Below, piece by piece: positions 53,978-62,857 of a stretch of 64,000 nt of DNA. This stretch comes from Phycisphaerae bacterium (GTDB lineage Bacteria; Planctomycetota; Phycisphaerae; Sedimentisphaerales; Anaerohalosphaeraceae): positions 29,622 through 93,621 of the forward strand of contig JAGPMT010000007.1 in NCBI GenBank assembly GCA_018052735.1, in the 5' to 3' direction. Below the pieces are notes generated by a model. The model was not told the DNA's origin. It did not search any database and was given only the letters and a program-made list of their open reading frames with translations. The first letter of the stretch is position 1; every line of letters starts with the position of its first letter. Both the position numbers and the translations under genes were made by a program.

Positions 53978-54610
53978 ATGAAAACTGTCGGATTGGCTTG
54001 TGCGGTCGTGCTGACATCGGGGGTACTGTGGGCGGACCCGGAAACATACGGCGATGTCTCTGTATCGGCCCTGCTGCGGATTGATGAAACCGTTACCCTA
54101 TTTTGCGATATTGCGGACTTTCCGCCCGTCATCGGCCAAAATATGCCGGTCCAAATCAGAGGGCTCAAAACCGCCGCTTCCGGGCAGGACAACCTGCCGC
54201 TGCTGGCTTTTCTGAATACGTTTTTCTTTTCCGGCAGCGTCCAGCACACCCTTGTGCTCCGGAATATCCAGCGCGGCCAACAGTTCTGTCTGGTGGCGGA
54301 TATTGAAGTTGACGGGCAGGATTTGTGCCAGCTGCTGGTTGAAAAGAAACTGGCTCAGCGGATTATTGAAATCCCCTCTGCCGCCGGCAGCCGGCCGGAC
54401 GCCGCCGGGGCCAGTGCAGGACTACAAAACCCCCCTTCCGCCTCACAGCCCAGCCCAGCCGGCTATATAGCCACCAAAACCAGCAAGGTATTTCATCGGG
54501 CCGACTGCCCTCATATCAAACGTCTGGATGCATCCAAAACCGTTGTTTTCCCAACCCGGCAGAATGCAGCGGCCAGCGGACGCCGTCCCTGCAAAACCTG
54601 CAATCCGTGA
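53978..54610 (+). CDS. Exported protein with degenerate SNase-like and Ada-type Zn-binding-like domains
   Basis: About 210 residues from an ATG preceded by GGGAGG. A short signal peptide ('GLACAVVLTSGVLWADPE') is followed by a ~110-residue beta region resembling staphylococcal-nuclease-type domains ('MPVQIRGLKTAASGQDNLPL', 'DIEVDGQDLCQLLVEKKLAQ'). I do not see the full set of catalytic Arg/Glu residues. The C-terminal ~45 residues ('KVFHRADCPHIKRLDAS', 'RRPCKTCNP') carry the Cys pattern common in Ada-like metal-binding tails of exported nucleases. The stop directly abuts the stop of the convergent membrane-protein gene. Confidence 0.72.
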   Translation: MKTVGLACAVVLTSGVLWADPETYGDVSVSALLRIDETVTLFCDIADFPPVIGQNMPVQIRGLKTAASGQDNLPLLAFLNTFFFSGSVQHTLVLRNIQRGQQFCLVADIEVDGQDLCQLLVEKKLAQRIIEIPSAAGSRPDAAGASAGLQNPPSASQPSPAGYIATKTSKVFHRADCPHIKRLDASKTVVFPTRQNAAASGRRPCKTCNP

Positions 54611-55324
54611 TTATATTTCCCAGTTGGGGGAATGCTTGATCAGCTTGTTCTGAATCAGCATTCCAATGACCGTCGGAATAATCAGCACCAGCGGCAGAAA
54701 CCAATCGTGCTGAAAGAAGAAGGCGTTCAGATGCTGCGTGGGGGGATTCATCACATACTTCTCGTACTGATACACCAGCGTCAGCATTCCGGTCATCATA
54801 ATCAGACTGCCCCCCAGACTGGTAAACAACATGACCGACACTTTCAGCAGAATAAACGAGATCAGGCCGCCGGCAATAAAACCGACAATAAATCCGGCTG
54901 GCAGATACGTCTGCGACAGGCCGAAGGCAATCCACAGCCCCCCTGTGATGATGCCGCCGGCCAGCGCTCCGAGCACCGAAACGCACCATTTCATCAGCGG
55001 CATCGAAACAGCCGCAAACAAGACCATCCCGATGATCCCGCCCCACAGAACCGGATTGTATGCCTCGGAGTTGAGTTTATTGCCAGCCAGAATGCCTAAA
55101 AACAGCCCAATAAATCCAAAACTGATCACCACCAGCACCCGAAAGATCCGCCAGCCGTACAGCGTATAGACCACACCGACCGAAATCATCAGCAGAGCAA
55201 ACCGCCAGTCCAGCCGGCTGATGCTGTCCCACAGTTCCTGCTTGGCCTGCACCACGTCAAACAAGCCGGCAGAACGGCCGGCAGATTCTTCAGCAACGGT
55301 CGCCAACAATGCCATTGGATTCAT
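54611..55324 (-). CDS. Multi-pass membrane protein, DUF4203-like
   Basis: 237 residues. A short soluble N terminus is followed by about seven transmembrane helices with Gly-rich faces ('ISFGFIGLFLGILAGNKLN', 'VSVLGALAGGIITGGLWIAF', 'GFIVGFIAGGLISFILLKVS'), a TMEM198/DUF4203-like pattern. Function unknown. Convergent and abutting with the gene at 53978. Confidence 0.78.
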   Translation of the reverse strand: MNPMALLATVAEESAGRSAGLFDVVQAKQELWDSISRLDWRFALLMISVGVVYTLYGWRIFRVLVVISFGFIGLFLGILAGNKLNSEAYNPVLWGGIIGMVLFAAVSMPLMKWCVSVLGALAGGIITGGLWIAFGLSQTYLPAGFIVGFIAGGLISFILLKVSVMLFTSLGGSLIMMTGMLTLVYQYEKYVMNPPTQHLNAFFFQHDWFLPLVLIIPTVIGMLIQNKLIKHSPNWEI

Positions 55325-55628
55325 TTTCTATTGTCCTCAGTTATCCTGTCTGAAACCGGTTCAGTCCTGTCTGCACAGCCGGCCTCCTGCCGGATAATCC
55401 ATGCCGGCCTGAACCGACCCTGCACAGGGCGACAATCTGGTCTTTTTTGCGTAAACTTACCCTATCTTCTTTATTTGCAAGCTGTTATATATTTTTGGCG
55501 GCGTCTTTTGCAGCCGTTGTGCACAGGACAGGGCTTTTATTGTATCGGTTCAGGTGCGGATTTTACATAAAATATCTTCAGCAGCCCCCGCCGCTTCAAA
55601 AACGAAGCCTGTCGAAACAATAGACAGC
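55325..55628. other. Intergenic region, GCCGGC-rich, no gene recognised
   Basis: Between a divergently read membrane-protein gene and the terminator of the next gene. It contains several GCCGG words near its left side and an AT-rich patch (about 55445-55495) that could hold the promoter of the membrane protein gene. No RNA gene or convincing open frame seen. Confidence 0.5.
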
Positions 55629-55663
55629 AAAAGGGGGCCCTGTCGCAGAAACAGAGCCCCCTT
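55629..55663 (-). terminator. Rho-independent terminator of the three-repeat exported protein gene
   Basis: On the minus strand AAGGGGGCTCTGT pairs with ACAGGGCCCCCTT across a short loop (one mismatch), followed by TTTT. It lies about 37 bases after the stop of the gene at 55700-56710. Confidence 0.75.
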
Positions 55664-55699
55664 ATCCACCGCTTAAGGACGGTGCCGGCAAGAACCGTT

Positions 55700-56710
55700 T
55701 TAGGCCGCCGGCATCATTTTTTTGCCTTCGACCTGCTGCGTACCGCGGCTGGTGGTTATCTGGCCGGTCAGCTTGCCGTCCTGCAATTGTCCTTTGAACT
55801 CGCTTTCAAAGGTCTGATCGCCAAAGCCCATCGAATATTTGAAGCTGACTTGGCCGTTTTCAAAGGTGATTTTGCCGACATTGACGGCGCCGTACATGCC
55901 CGTCATATCCGGCAGCACAATCAGCAGCTGCCGGCGCTGGCCGAAGTCCGATGAGACGGACAAGTCCCATTTGCCGATGAGTTCGCTGCCCAAACGGCGG
56001 CCGGTCACTTCCCGTTCTCCGCGCTGGCTTTTGGATACGCCCGAGAGAGTATCGCCGGAAGCCGTCAGTTCATAGGTTGTTTCCATCTGCCGGTCCTGAA
56101 AGCTGAGGGAGCGGGTAAATGTGAGTTTGCCGTTTTCAAATTTCACATCGGAAATCTTGCTTTCCGCCTGCATCTGGGAATTGGCCGGGCCCGTCCAGTC
56201 GGCCGTCAGGGTGCCGTCGGCGGCTTGGCTGACTGTCAGAAGCGTGATGATTTCCTGTTCGTTCCGCTGGCGTTTGAATTCCCACACGCCCAAAACCGGC
56301 GGCAGCGCATCGAGGCGCCGCCCTTCATACACAAAATCGCCGCGGTCGCTGGAGGCCGTCAGCGACATCTTGCCCTCTTTGATGGTTCCGGAATAGTCCA
56401 CTGTAAAACCTTCGGACTGGTCCTGCCCGCCGCCGGGGGGACGGAACCGAATCGTCTGGGAAAAGCTGATTTTGCCGTCAGCCGCTTTCAGATTGTCCAC
56501 CGCATCCGTCCCGAAAAAGCTGCCCCACAGGCCGGTCAGCTTGCCGTCTTTGTCCTTGGCGATAATCAAAATCGCATTCATCGGACGTCCGTCAAAGTCG
56601 GCTTTCAGCAGCCAGTCCCCGACCGCCGGGTCAGCCTGCTCGGCGGCCATCAGTGGCATTGACAGGGCCGCCGCCACGGCAGCAGCAGCCATCCATTTCA
56701 GGTGTTTCAT
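55700..56710 (-). CDS. Exported protein of three lipocalin-like tandem repeats
   Basis: 336 residues after a signal peptide ('MAAAAVAAALSMPLMAAEQ'). The mature part is three homologous ~100-residue beta-rich units. They start 'GDWLLKADFDGRPMNAILII', 'GVWEFKRQRNEQEIITLLTV' and 'GKWDLSVSSDFGQRRQLLIV', each with a 'GKLTF/GKISF/GQVSF' strand in the middle and ending 'EGRRL', 'TGRRL' and 'EGKKM'. This resembles small ligand-binding barrels, but no function is known to me. ATG 56710 is preferred to 56725 because GGAGG sits eight bases upstream. Confidence 0.82.
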   Translation of the reverse strand: MKHLKWMAAAAVAAALSMPLMAAEQADPAVGDWLLKADFDGRPMNAILIIAKDKDGKLTGLWGSFFGTDAVDNLKAADGKISFSQTIRFRPPGGGQDQSEGFTVDYSGTIKEGKMSLTASSDRGDFVYEGRRLDALPPVLGVWEFKRQRNEQEIITLLTVSQAADGTLTADWTGPANSQMQAESKISDVKFENGKLTFTRSLSFQDRQMETTYELTASGDTLSGVSKSQRGEREVTGRRLGSELIGKWDLSVSSDFGQRRQLLIVLPDMTGMYGAVNVGKITFENGQVSFKYSMGFGDQTFESEFKGQLQDGKLTGQITTSRGTQQVEGKKMMPAA

Positions 56711-56777
56711 TTTATAATCCTCCATAAAACGATTGTTTTTGCATCCGGCGGCGCCGCCGGAATCTGACAGAACGCTA

Positions 56778-58223
56778 TTATACCTTGATTTCGGGGATTA
56801 TCCATCCATCCCGATAATTGTTTTTCAGATACCCGTTGGCCGTCGGGGCAAGAGGACCGGTAAACTGCTCCTGCCGGCCGTCAAAGGTCAATGCCGCCCC
56901 AAGGACCGCCTGCGTCTGTTTCAAATCGACGCCGTTGGCTTCCAGATGCTCGGCAAACCGCTGCCAAGCATCGGCCAGAAGGGCATCCTGTTTGACCTGC
57001 TGGGCAATGGCTTCCGGCGGCGCTTGTCGGCCCAGCCGGTGGGAAATGTTGGCCAGATGGCAGAGGGCCGAGGAAATATGGCCGTCGGCAATAGAACAGG
57101 GCACGGCATCCGCCTGTCCGCTGCGGACGGCATCGATAAACCGCGTCAAATGCAGTTCCCCCCCGCCGCTGGAAAAGCGGTGGATCCGCCGGCCGTCGTT
57201 GTCATAGACGGTTTCTTCGGCAATGTAGCCGCCTTCGCATTCAATCACATTGCCGATGCGGGTTTTCTTGTAGATCGACATCCCGCGAATGCCCGGCTGG
57301 GCAGGCAGCCCGCGGACCTCGAAAATCAGCGGGACAGGCTTATAATCATAGAACAGGATTTGCGTATTGGGCGTTTGTCCGGCATCGCTGTAAACAAATC
57401 GCCCGCCGATGCTGAGAATATGGTCGGGATAGCCCGTTTGCCCGAGCATCCAGCGGCCGATATCGACCTGATGAACGCCCTGATTGCCCAAATCCCCGTC
57501 GCCGGTATTCCAGACCCAGTGCCAATCGTAATGGAACTGGGGCCGCCAAATCGGCTCATCCTGCGCCGGTCCCAGCCATATCTGGTAATCGCAGGTTGCC
57601 GGCGGAGCAGCGGGAGTATCCAGCTTGCCGATATCGCCGCGCTCTTTATAGCACAGTCCCCGCACGCACAGGACCTTGCCCAAATGCCCCTGCTTGAGGT
57701 ACTCCATCGCTTCCTGCCAGCACTGCCGGCTGCGGTGATGCAGGCCGGCCTGTACGACCAGACGGCTCTTGCCGGCCAAGTTGACCAGCTGACGGCCTTG
57801 CCAGACATCGTGCGAAACCGGCTTTTCAACATACACATGCTTGCCCGCCTGCAAGGTATGAATGCTGTGAAGGGCATGCCAGTGGTTGCAGGAAACAATC
57901 ACAACGGCATCGATGTCCTTGCGGTCCAGAAGCTTGCGGTAATCTGTGTATATCTCTACTTCCAGCGGATTATCCTCGCTGTGGGCCAGTTCATCCTTGA
58001 GCTGTCCCATTTTATACCCCGGGTCCGGGTCGGCCAGCGCTGCAAGCTGCACGCCGGGCATTTTGGCAAGCCGCTGGGCATGATACGAACCCTGACGGCC
58101 GACGCCGATAATCCCCACCCGAATCACATCATTGGCCCCCAGAATACGGCTGCCGGAAGCGGCAGATAAACCCAACGCAACGGCTGCTGAACCTTTCAAA
58201 AACTCACGGCGCCTCATATTCAT
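56778..58223 (-). CDS. Tat-exported Gfo/Idh/MocA family oxidoreductase
   Basis: 481 residues. A twin-arginine signal ('MRRREFLKGSAAVALGLSAA') precedes the NAD-binding domain ('VIRVGIIGVGRQGSYHAQRL', 'VVIVSCNHWHALHSI') with the family motif 'GKHVYVEKPVSHDVWQGRQL', and a C-terminal substrate domain ('DLGNQGVHQVDIGRWMLG'). Planctomycetes encode many such exported members, generally linked to sugar or polyol oxidation. The substrate is not predictable. Confidence 0.93.
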   Translation of the reverse strand: MNMRRREFLKGSAAVALGLSAASGSRILGANDVIRVGIIGVGRQGSYHAQRLAKMPGVQLAALADPDPGYKMGQLKDELAHSEDNPLEVEIYTDYRKLLDRKDIDAVVIVSCNHWHALHSIHTLQAGKHVYVEKPVSHDVWQGRQLVNLAGKSRLVVQAGLHHRSRQCWQEAMEYLKQGHLGKVLCVRGLCYKERGDIGKLDTPAAPPATCDYQIWLGPAQDEPIWRPQFHYDWHWVWNTGDGDLGNQGVHQVDIGRWMLGQTGYPDHILSIGGRFVYSDAGQTPNTQILFYDYKPVPLIFEVRGLPAQPGIRGMSIYKKTRIGNVIECEGGYIAEETVYDNDGRRIHRFSSGGGELHLTRFIDAVRSGQADAVPCSIADGHISSALCHLANISHRLGRQAPPEAIAQQVKQDALLADAWQRFAEHLEANGVDLKQTQAVLGAALTFDGRQEQFTGPLAPTANGYLKNNYRDGWIIPEIKV

Positions 58224-58557
58224 CGCCTAAATCCCCTTTATAAAAGTACTTATGATTGCATTGCCGGCGGTTTGCCTTTTAATAAAGAACGCATCCGGCG
58301 GCGTTTTATTGCATACCCTAAGAGGCCAACCTGTTTTATAACACCTGCCGGGGCGTTTTGCACAGAAAAACTTTTCTGTTCGACGGATTCCCTGCCCGGC
58401 AATACGGATGCCGCAATAAGCCGGCCGGCAGCCCTTCAAAATGCGTAATTTTAAGAAAGCCCAAACATCGCTCTTTCTTCTTGCCGGCCAATCCGGTAAG
58501 ATAGCCGGCAGGTATTCAAGAGACAAAAAAACCGTTTTGAAGGGATTTGCTACCTGC
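58224..58557. other. Intergenic region between divergent oxidoreductase and lon genes
   Basis: Holds the leader regions of both genes. The lon side has AAGGGA about 12 bases before ATG 58558. There is a cluster of GCCGGC words (58410-58520). An open frame runs on the plus strand from 58441 into lon, but its first 39 codons look like leader. No RNA gene seen. Confidence 0.5.
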
Positions 58558-61035
58558 ATGCGACTGATGGAACTGATTGAACTGGAACCCAAAAACGATG
58601 CCGCACCGTCGGCCGGCAATGGCCGCAATGCCGAATACAGTCTGCCGGAGGAAATCGGCATTCTGCCGATCCGCAGTGCGGTGGCTTATCCGGGCACCGT
58701 GATGCCGCTGGCTGTCGGGCGTGAACGGAGCAAGCGGCTGATTACCGATATTGCGCCGCAGGAAACGATTTTCGGCTTGCTGACGCAAAAAAATCCGGAC
58801 ATTGAAGACCCTGCGCCGACGGACCTTTACACCGTCGGGACCGCTGCGTCGGTCTTAAAGGTGATTCGCATGCCGCAGGGATCGGTCAATATTGTCGTTC
58901 ACGGAATGATGCGCTTCAAAGTGCTCCGCTTTACCGCCACGGAGCCTTACCTGAAAGCCCGCGTTGAGCCGCTGCCGGTGCAGGTCAAAAACACCAAGAA
59001 GCTGCAGGCGCTGATGGTCAGCGTCCGCAATACGGCCAATCGGGTCATTGCGCTGAGTCCGAATGTGCCGGAGGAAGCGGCTCTGCTGCTGGAGAATATT
59101 GCCGATCCGTCGGCGCTGGCCGATTTTTTAGCCGCAACCCTGAATATCTCCATTGCCGAAAAGCAGGCCCTGCTGGAAGAAACCGATGCCTACAAGCGTC
59201 TGGAAGAGATTTCACTGGCGCTGGCCAGCCAGCTGGAAGTTCTGGAGCTGAGCCACAAAATACAGGGGCAGGTGCGGGAATCCATCGACAAAAGCCAGCG
59301 CGAATACTTCCTGCAGGAGGAGATGAAAGCCATTCAGGCCGAATTAGGGCAGGATGACCGGCGGACACAGGAACTCAAGGAGCTTCAGGAAAAAATCGAG
59401 GCCGCCCACATGCCGCCGGCGGTAGAGGCCGAGGCCCGGCGGGAGCTGGACCGTCTGGGCAAAACCCCGCCCGGCTCGCCCGACTACGGGGTCATTCGGA
59501 CCTATCTGGACTGGATGTGCGAACTGCCGTGGGCGGTGCAAACCGACGACCGCATCAGCATCGCACGGGCCCGGCGGATTCTCAATCAGGACCATTACGG
59601 TCTGGACAAGGTGAAACGGCGGATACTCGAATTTCTGGCCGTCCGCAAGTTAAATCCCCGCGGCAAAGCCGCTATTCTGTGCTTTGTAGGCCCTCCGGGA
59701 GTGGGCAAAACCTCGCTGGGCAAATCGATAGCCCGTTCGATGGGACGCAAGTTTGTGCGGATCTCGTTAGGCGGAATACGCGACGAAGCCGACATTCGCG
59801 GCCATCGGCGGACGTACATCGGCGCCCTGCCCGGACGCATTTTGCAGGAATTGCGAAAATGCGGCTCAAAAAATCCTGTTTTTATGCTGGATGAACTGGA
59901 CAAAATCGGACAGGATTTTCGCGGCGACCCGGCTTCGGCGCTGCTGGAGGTACTGGACCCGGAACAGAACAATACCTTTACAGACCACTACCTTGACCTG
60001 CCTTTTGACCTGTCCAATGTGATGTTCATCGGCACGGCCAATTATACCGAACCCATTCCGCCGGCACTGATGGACCGGATGGAAATCCTGCAGCTAGCCG
60101 GCTATACCAAAAATGAAAAACTGCACATTGCCAAAAAATACCTTATCGCCAGACAGCTCAAAGAGCACGGATTAACGCCCTCGCAGCTGACCATCAGCGA
60201 TGAGGCGCTAGGGGTGATGATTGACTCCTATACCCGCGAGGCCGGCGTGCGGAATCTGGAACGCACCATCGGCTCGATCTGCCGCTATGTGGCCACGCAA
60301 ATCGCCGAGGGCAAGCGAAAACAGGCTGCCATCCGCACCCAAGACCTTCTGACGATTTTGGGACCGCCCCAGTTTGAACCGGAAGTAGCCCTGCGGACCG
60401 CCGTTGCGGGAGTTGCCACAGGGCTGGCTTATACGCCTGCCGGCGGCCAAATCCTGTTTGTCGAGTCGGTGAAAATGCCCGGCAAGGGGCAATTGCAGCT
60501 GACCGGCCAGATCGGTGAGGTGATGAAGGAAAGCGCTCAGGCGGCCTTTTCGGTTCTTCGCTCGCATGCCGAGGCGCTGGCTATCGAGCCGAAGGTCTTT
60601 TCCAAATACGACTTTCATATCCATGTTCCGGCCGGCGCCGTGCCCAAAGACGGCCCCAGTGCCGGCGTTGCCATCTTTACCTCGCTGGCGTCGCTGCTGA
60701 AAGGCATTCCCGTCCGTCCGGATGTGGCTATGACCGGCGAAATTACCCTGCAGGGGCTCCTGCTGCCGATTGGGGGGCTCAAAGAAAAGATTCTGGCCGC
60801 CAAGCAGGCCGGAATCAAGACGGTCATCCTGCCCCAGCGGAACAAAAAAGATATGCTCGAAATCCCCCGCGAGGCCAAAAGCGGCATGCAGTTTGTCTAT
60901 GCCCGCAGCGCCGCTGAGGTGCTCAAAACGGCCTTGGCTGCCGTCGTCCCGCAGGGGGCGGCCAAGTCCCCGCCAGACGGCGCCAAAAAAAACTGCAGGG
61001 CAAAAAAACTGCTTTGCCGTCAAAAAAATAGTTGA
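58558..61035 (+). CDS. lon: ATP-dependent Lon protease
   Basis: About 825 residues. N-terminal substrate domain ('LPIRSAVAYPGTVMPLAVGR'), a long helical arm ('QREYFLQEEMKAIQAELGQD'), AAA module with Walker A 'FVGPPGVGKTSLGKSIARSM' and 'FMLDELDKIGQDF'. The C-terminal Ser-Lys protease has 'PAGAVPKDGPSAGVAIFTSL' (catalytic Ser) and 'GGLKEKILAAKQAGI' (catalytic Lys). Degrades damaged and regulatory proteins. The tRNA-Asp gene follows 40 bases later. Confidence 0.97.
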   Translation: MRLMELIELEPKNDAAPSAGNGRNAEYSLPEEIGILPIRSAVAYPGTVMPLAVGRERSKRLITDIAPQETIFGLLTQKNPDIEDPAPTDLYTVGTAASVLKVIRMPQGSVNIVVHGMMRFKVLRFTATEPYLKARVEPLPVQVKNTKKLQALMVSVRNTANRVIALSPNVPEEAALLLENIADPSALADFLAATLNISIAEKQALLEETDAYKRLEEISLALASQLEVLELSHKIQGQVRESIDKSQREYFLQEEMKAIQAELGQDDRRTQELKELQEKIEAAHMPPAVEAEARRELDRLGKTPPGSPDYGVIRTYLDWMCELPWAVQTDDRISIARARRILNQDHYGLDKVKRRILEFLAVRKLNPRGKAAILCFVGPPGVGKTSLGKSIARSMGRKFVRISLGGIRDEADIRGHRRTYIGALPGRILQELRKCGSKNPVFMLDELDKIGQDFRGDPASALLEVLDPEQNNTFTDHYLDLPFDLSNVMFIGTANYTEPIPPALMDRMEILQLAGYTKNEKLHIAKKYLIARQLKEHGLTPSQLTISDEALGVMIDSYTREAGVRNLERTIGSICRYVATQIAEGKRKQAAIRTQDLLTILGPPQFEPEVALRTAVAGVATGLAYTPAGGQILFVESVKMPGKGQLQLTGQIGEVMKESAQAAFSVLRSHAEALAIEPKVFSKYDFHIHVPAGAVPKDGPSAGVAIFTSLASLLKGIPVRPDVAMTGEITLQGLLLPIGGLKEKILAAKQAGIKTVILPQRNKKDMLEIPREAKSGMQFVYARSAAEVLKTALAAVVPQGAAKSPPDGAKKNCRAKKLLCRQKNS

Positions 61036-61075
61036 CAGAAGCCGTCGGCCGCTGTTTAATGCGGACTTTGCGTTC

Positions 61076-61149
61076 GGGGCCGTAGCTCAATTGGTTAGAG
61101 CATCGGACTGTCGATCCGAAGGTTGAGGGTTCGAGCCCCTTCGGCCTCG
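61076..61149 (+). tRNA. tRNA-Asp (anticodon GTC)
   Basis: Full cloverleaf by eye: acceptor GGGGCCG pairs with CGGCCTC (one G-T) and discriminator G; D stem GCTC/GAGC; anticodon stem TCGGA/TCCGA around the loop CTGTCGA, giving anticodon GTC; T stem GAGGG/CCCTT with loop TTCGAGC. No CCA is encoded. It lies 175 bases left of the first copy of the 118-bp repeat, a common position for element insertion. Confidence 0.97.
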
Positions 61150-61231
61150 TTTGCTGCCGGCCTGCCGCTAAAATCCCACCGTTTGCGGCGGGCTTGGCAG
61201 TACGCATTTTACTTTTTCTCCCTCTTAACAG

Positions 61232-61279
61232 GGAAATCTCTGCGTCGGCTCAGAGGAGCCAAACCGGCCGGAGATTTCC
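61232..61279. repeat. Inverted repeat downstream of tRNA-Asp
   Basis: GGAAATCTC (61232-61240) and GAGATTTCC (61271-61279) form a 9-bp perfect stem enclosing a smaller GGCTC/GAGCC hairpin. It lies between the tRNA and the first long repeat. It could be a processing or termination structure, but has no T-run. The rest of 61150-61323 contains no gene I can support. Confidence 0.45.
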
Positions 61280-61323
61280 TCCATCCGGCCGCCGGCAAGA
61301 GAGATTTGTCGCTGCCTGTGCCG

Positions 61324-61441
61324 TCTGAGACCTGTGAATACCTGCGCCTATGGATTTTTAGCTCATTATCCATAGGCGCAGACTGTGAGTATGGATTTTT
61401 AACCAAATTTTCCATAGATACAGGTATTTACATATATTCAC
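61324..61441. repeat. 118-bp nested palindromic repeat, copy 1
   Basis: Matches 63883-64000 in direct orientation at 115 of 118 positions. Inside it, CTGCGCCTATGGA (61342-61354) and TCCATAGGCGCAG (61369-61381) are a perfect 13-bp inverted repeat with a 14-base spacer. A second dyad TATGGA/TCCATA lies at 61390-61416. An outer pair GTGAATACCTG (61334-61344) and CAGGTATTTAC (61421-61431) brackets both, with one mismatch. The sequence is AT-rich against GC-rich neighbours and lies just after the stop of the helicase gene. Looks like an origin, iteron or recombination site. Confidence 0.85.
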
Positions 61442-61459
61442 ATATAATTCCCTCATAGA

Positions 61460-62857
61460 CTACCTGCCCCCATCGGCGGCATCAGGCAGATAGAGCCGCC
61501 ATTTACCGCCGTAGCCATCCCGTCTGGATACCACCTTCAGCGTCCTTTTGGCTTCATCCAGTGCGTACCGGGAAAATCCCTCGTGCCTTGCCTGCTGGGA
61601 GATTTCGCTGGACAATTCCGAATTGTAAGACAGCTTTTTCCGCAGCCATTCTATACATTCGAGCGTGCCGTCAGACTGCTGCCGTCCGGCCTGTAAAACC
61701 GCATCGGCCGTCTTGTCGGTGGTTCCCTCGAGGAATGAACAGGCCCCGTCAATAATCCGAAACGACAGGTTTGTCGGATGAATCGTATAATTCGATTTTT
61801 CACAGGTCAGGTAGCGAATATCGGTTTTCTTATCCCATGTGATAAACCATGTCGCTCGGCTTGTGTTGACAAACGCCACAGAGCCCAGCACCCGTTCCAA
61901 GGCCGACAGGTCGCATTTCTTGTTCAGGTGGCACAGGCCGTAAATGGCTATATTGTGCTGTTTGGCGATGTTCTGCAGCGGAATCAGCACCGAGCGGGCC
62001 TGTCCGTCGTTGTAGCTGTTGATGCGTCCCAGATAGCCGTTGAGCGGGTCGAAAAAGACCGCCCGCACATCGCCGATGTCGGCAATGGTTTTGTCCAGCA
62101 TGGCGGCGTGGGCGTCCAGACTGAAGCTTTGGCCGGCCGTTTTGAAGAAGGCATCGTAATCCAGCGCGACCACTTTCTCCGCATCCGCCCCCGCCGCATC
62201 CAGCTTGGGACGGATGCACGAGGCCAGATCGTCTTCATCGCCGATAAAGAGGCACGTGCCCGGCGGCGTGGTGTTGGGGCAGTCGGCCCAGTCGCGTCCG
62301 GTTGTCAGACAGGCCATCAGATACGCCGCAAAGGTGGTCTTGCCGGCTGCCCCCTGTCCGGGGATGAGGTTGATGCTCTTGGCGGGGAAACGGTTGGGCC
62401 ACTGCCAGCTGACCGACTCGGCCTGCACGCCGGACAGCCGAATCAGCGGCAGGGCTTCCAACGGCTTGTCCGCCGGTTCAGGCCGCAAGCCTGCCTGCAA
62501 GCGCCCCGGCTGCAAGCCCGCTCCGGCCGGCCGCTTGGCATAGCGGTCGGGGTTGCGGACGGCTTGGGCCAGCTCTGCATCGTCCAGCGGCGGCCTGTTG
62601 CCGGCATTCCACAGCCGCAGGATCTCCAGCCGGTCGGCTTCGGCCAGCCCGAACTTCTCGCGCAACTGGGCACTGAGCAGATAGGCCTTGGTGTTGCGTC
62701 CCTGCCCGGCTGCCCGATGGTCGGCAGCCGCCGCATACAGGGCCGCCCGTGCCTTCCGCTGGGCATCCTCATCCGGCGGCAGTGCCGGCGGCCCGGACGG
62801 GATCGGTGCAGGAGGTTTCAGGACTGCCGTAAAGTCAGACAATTTTGCCGTTTGCAT
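61460..62857 (-). CDS. RepA-like replicative helicase (RecA-fold AAA_25 ATPase)
   Basis: 465 residues. N-terminal ~120 residues are helical and resemble a primase-C-terminal-like linker ('AYLLSAQLREKFGLAEADRL', 'LDDAELAQAVRNPDRYAK'). A RecA-type ATPase follows: Walker A 'INLIPGQGAAGKTTFAAYLM', Walker B 'VRAVFFDPLNGYLG' and 'IAIYGLCHLNKKC' as the next core strand. The C-terminal ~90 residues look like a winged helix ('SSEISQQARHEGFSRYALDE'). Similar proteins are the replicative helicases of plasmids, phage satellites and integrated elements. GGGGAG six bases before ATG; it overlaps the primase gene end by 23 bases. Confidence 0.85.
   Translation of the reverse strand: MQTAKLSDFTAVLKPPAPIPSGPPALPPDEDAQRKARAALYAAAADHRAAGQGRNTKAYLLSAQLREKFGLAEADRLEILRLWNAGNRPPLDDAELAQAVRNPDRYAKRPAGAGLQPGRLQAGLRPEPADKPLEALPLIRLSGVQAESVSWQWPNRFPAKSINLIPGQGAAGKTTFAAYLMACLTTGRDWADCPNTTPPGTCLFIGDEDDLASCIRPKLDAAGADAEKVVALDYDAFFKTAGQSFSLDAHAAMLDKTIADIGDVRAVFFDPLNGYLGRINSYNDGQARSVLIPLQNIAKQHNIAIYGLCHLNKKCDLSALERVLGSVAFVNTSRATWFITWDKKTDIRYLTCEKSNYTIHPTNLSFRIIDGACSFLEGTTDKTADAVLQAGRQQSDGTLECIEWLRKKLSYNSELSSEISQQARHEGFSRYALDEAKRTLKVVSRRDGYGGKWRLYLPDAADGGR

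Noticed and set aside
56733..58169. 478-codon plus-strand frame opposite the Gfo/Idh/MocA gene
   Set aside because: The minus-strand protein has a Tat signal and clear NAD motifs; the opposite frame has none.
58227..58661. Minus-strand 144-codon frame between the oxidoreductase and lon
   Set aside because: Overlaps the lon start; no ribosome site; the translation looks random.
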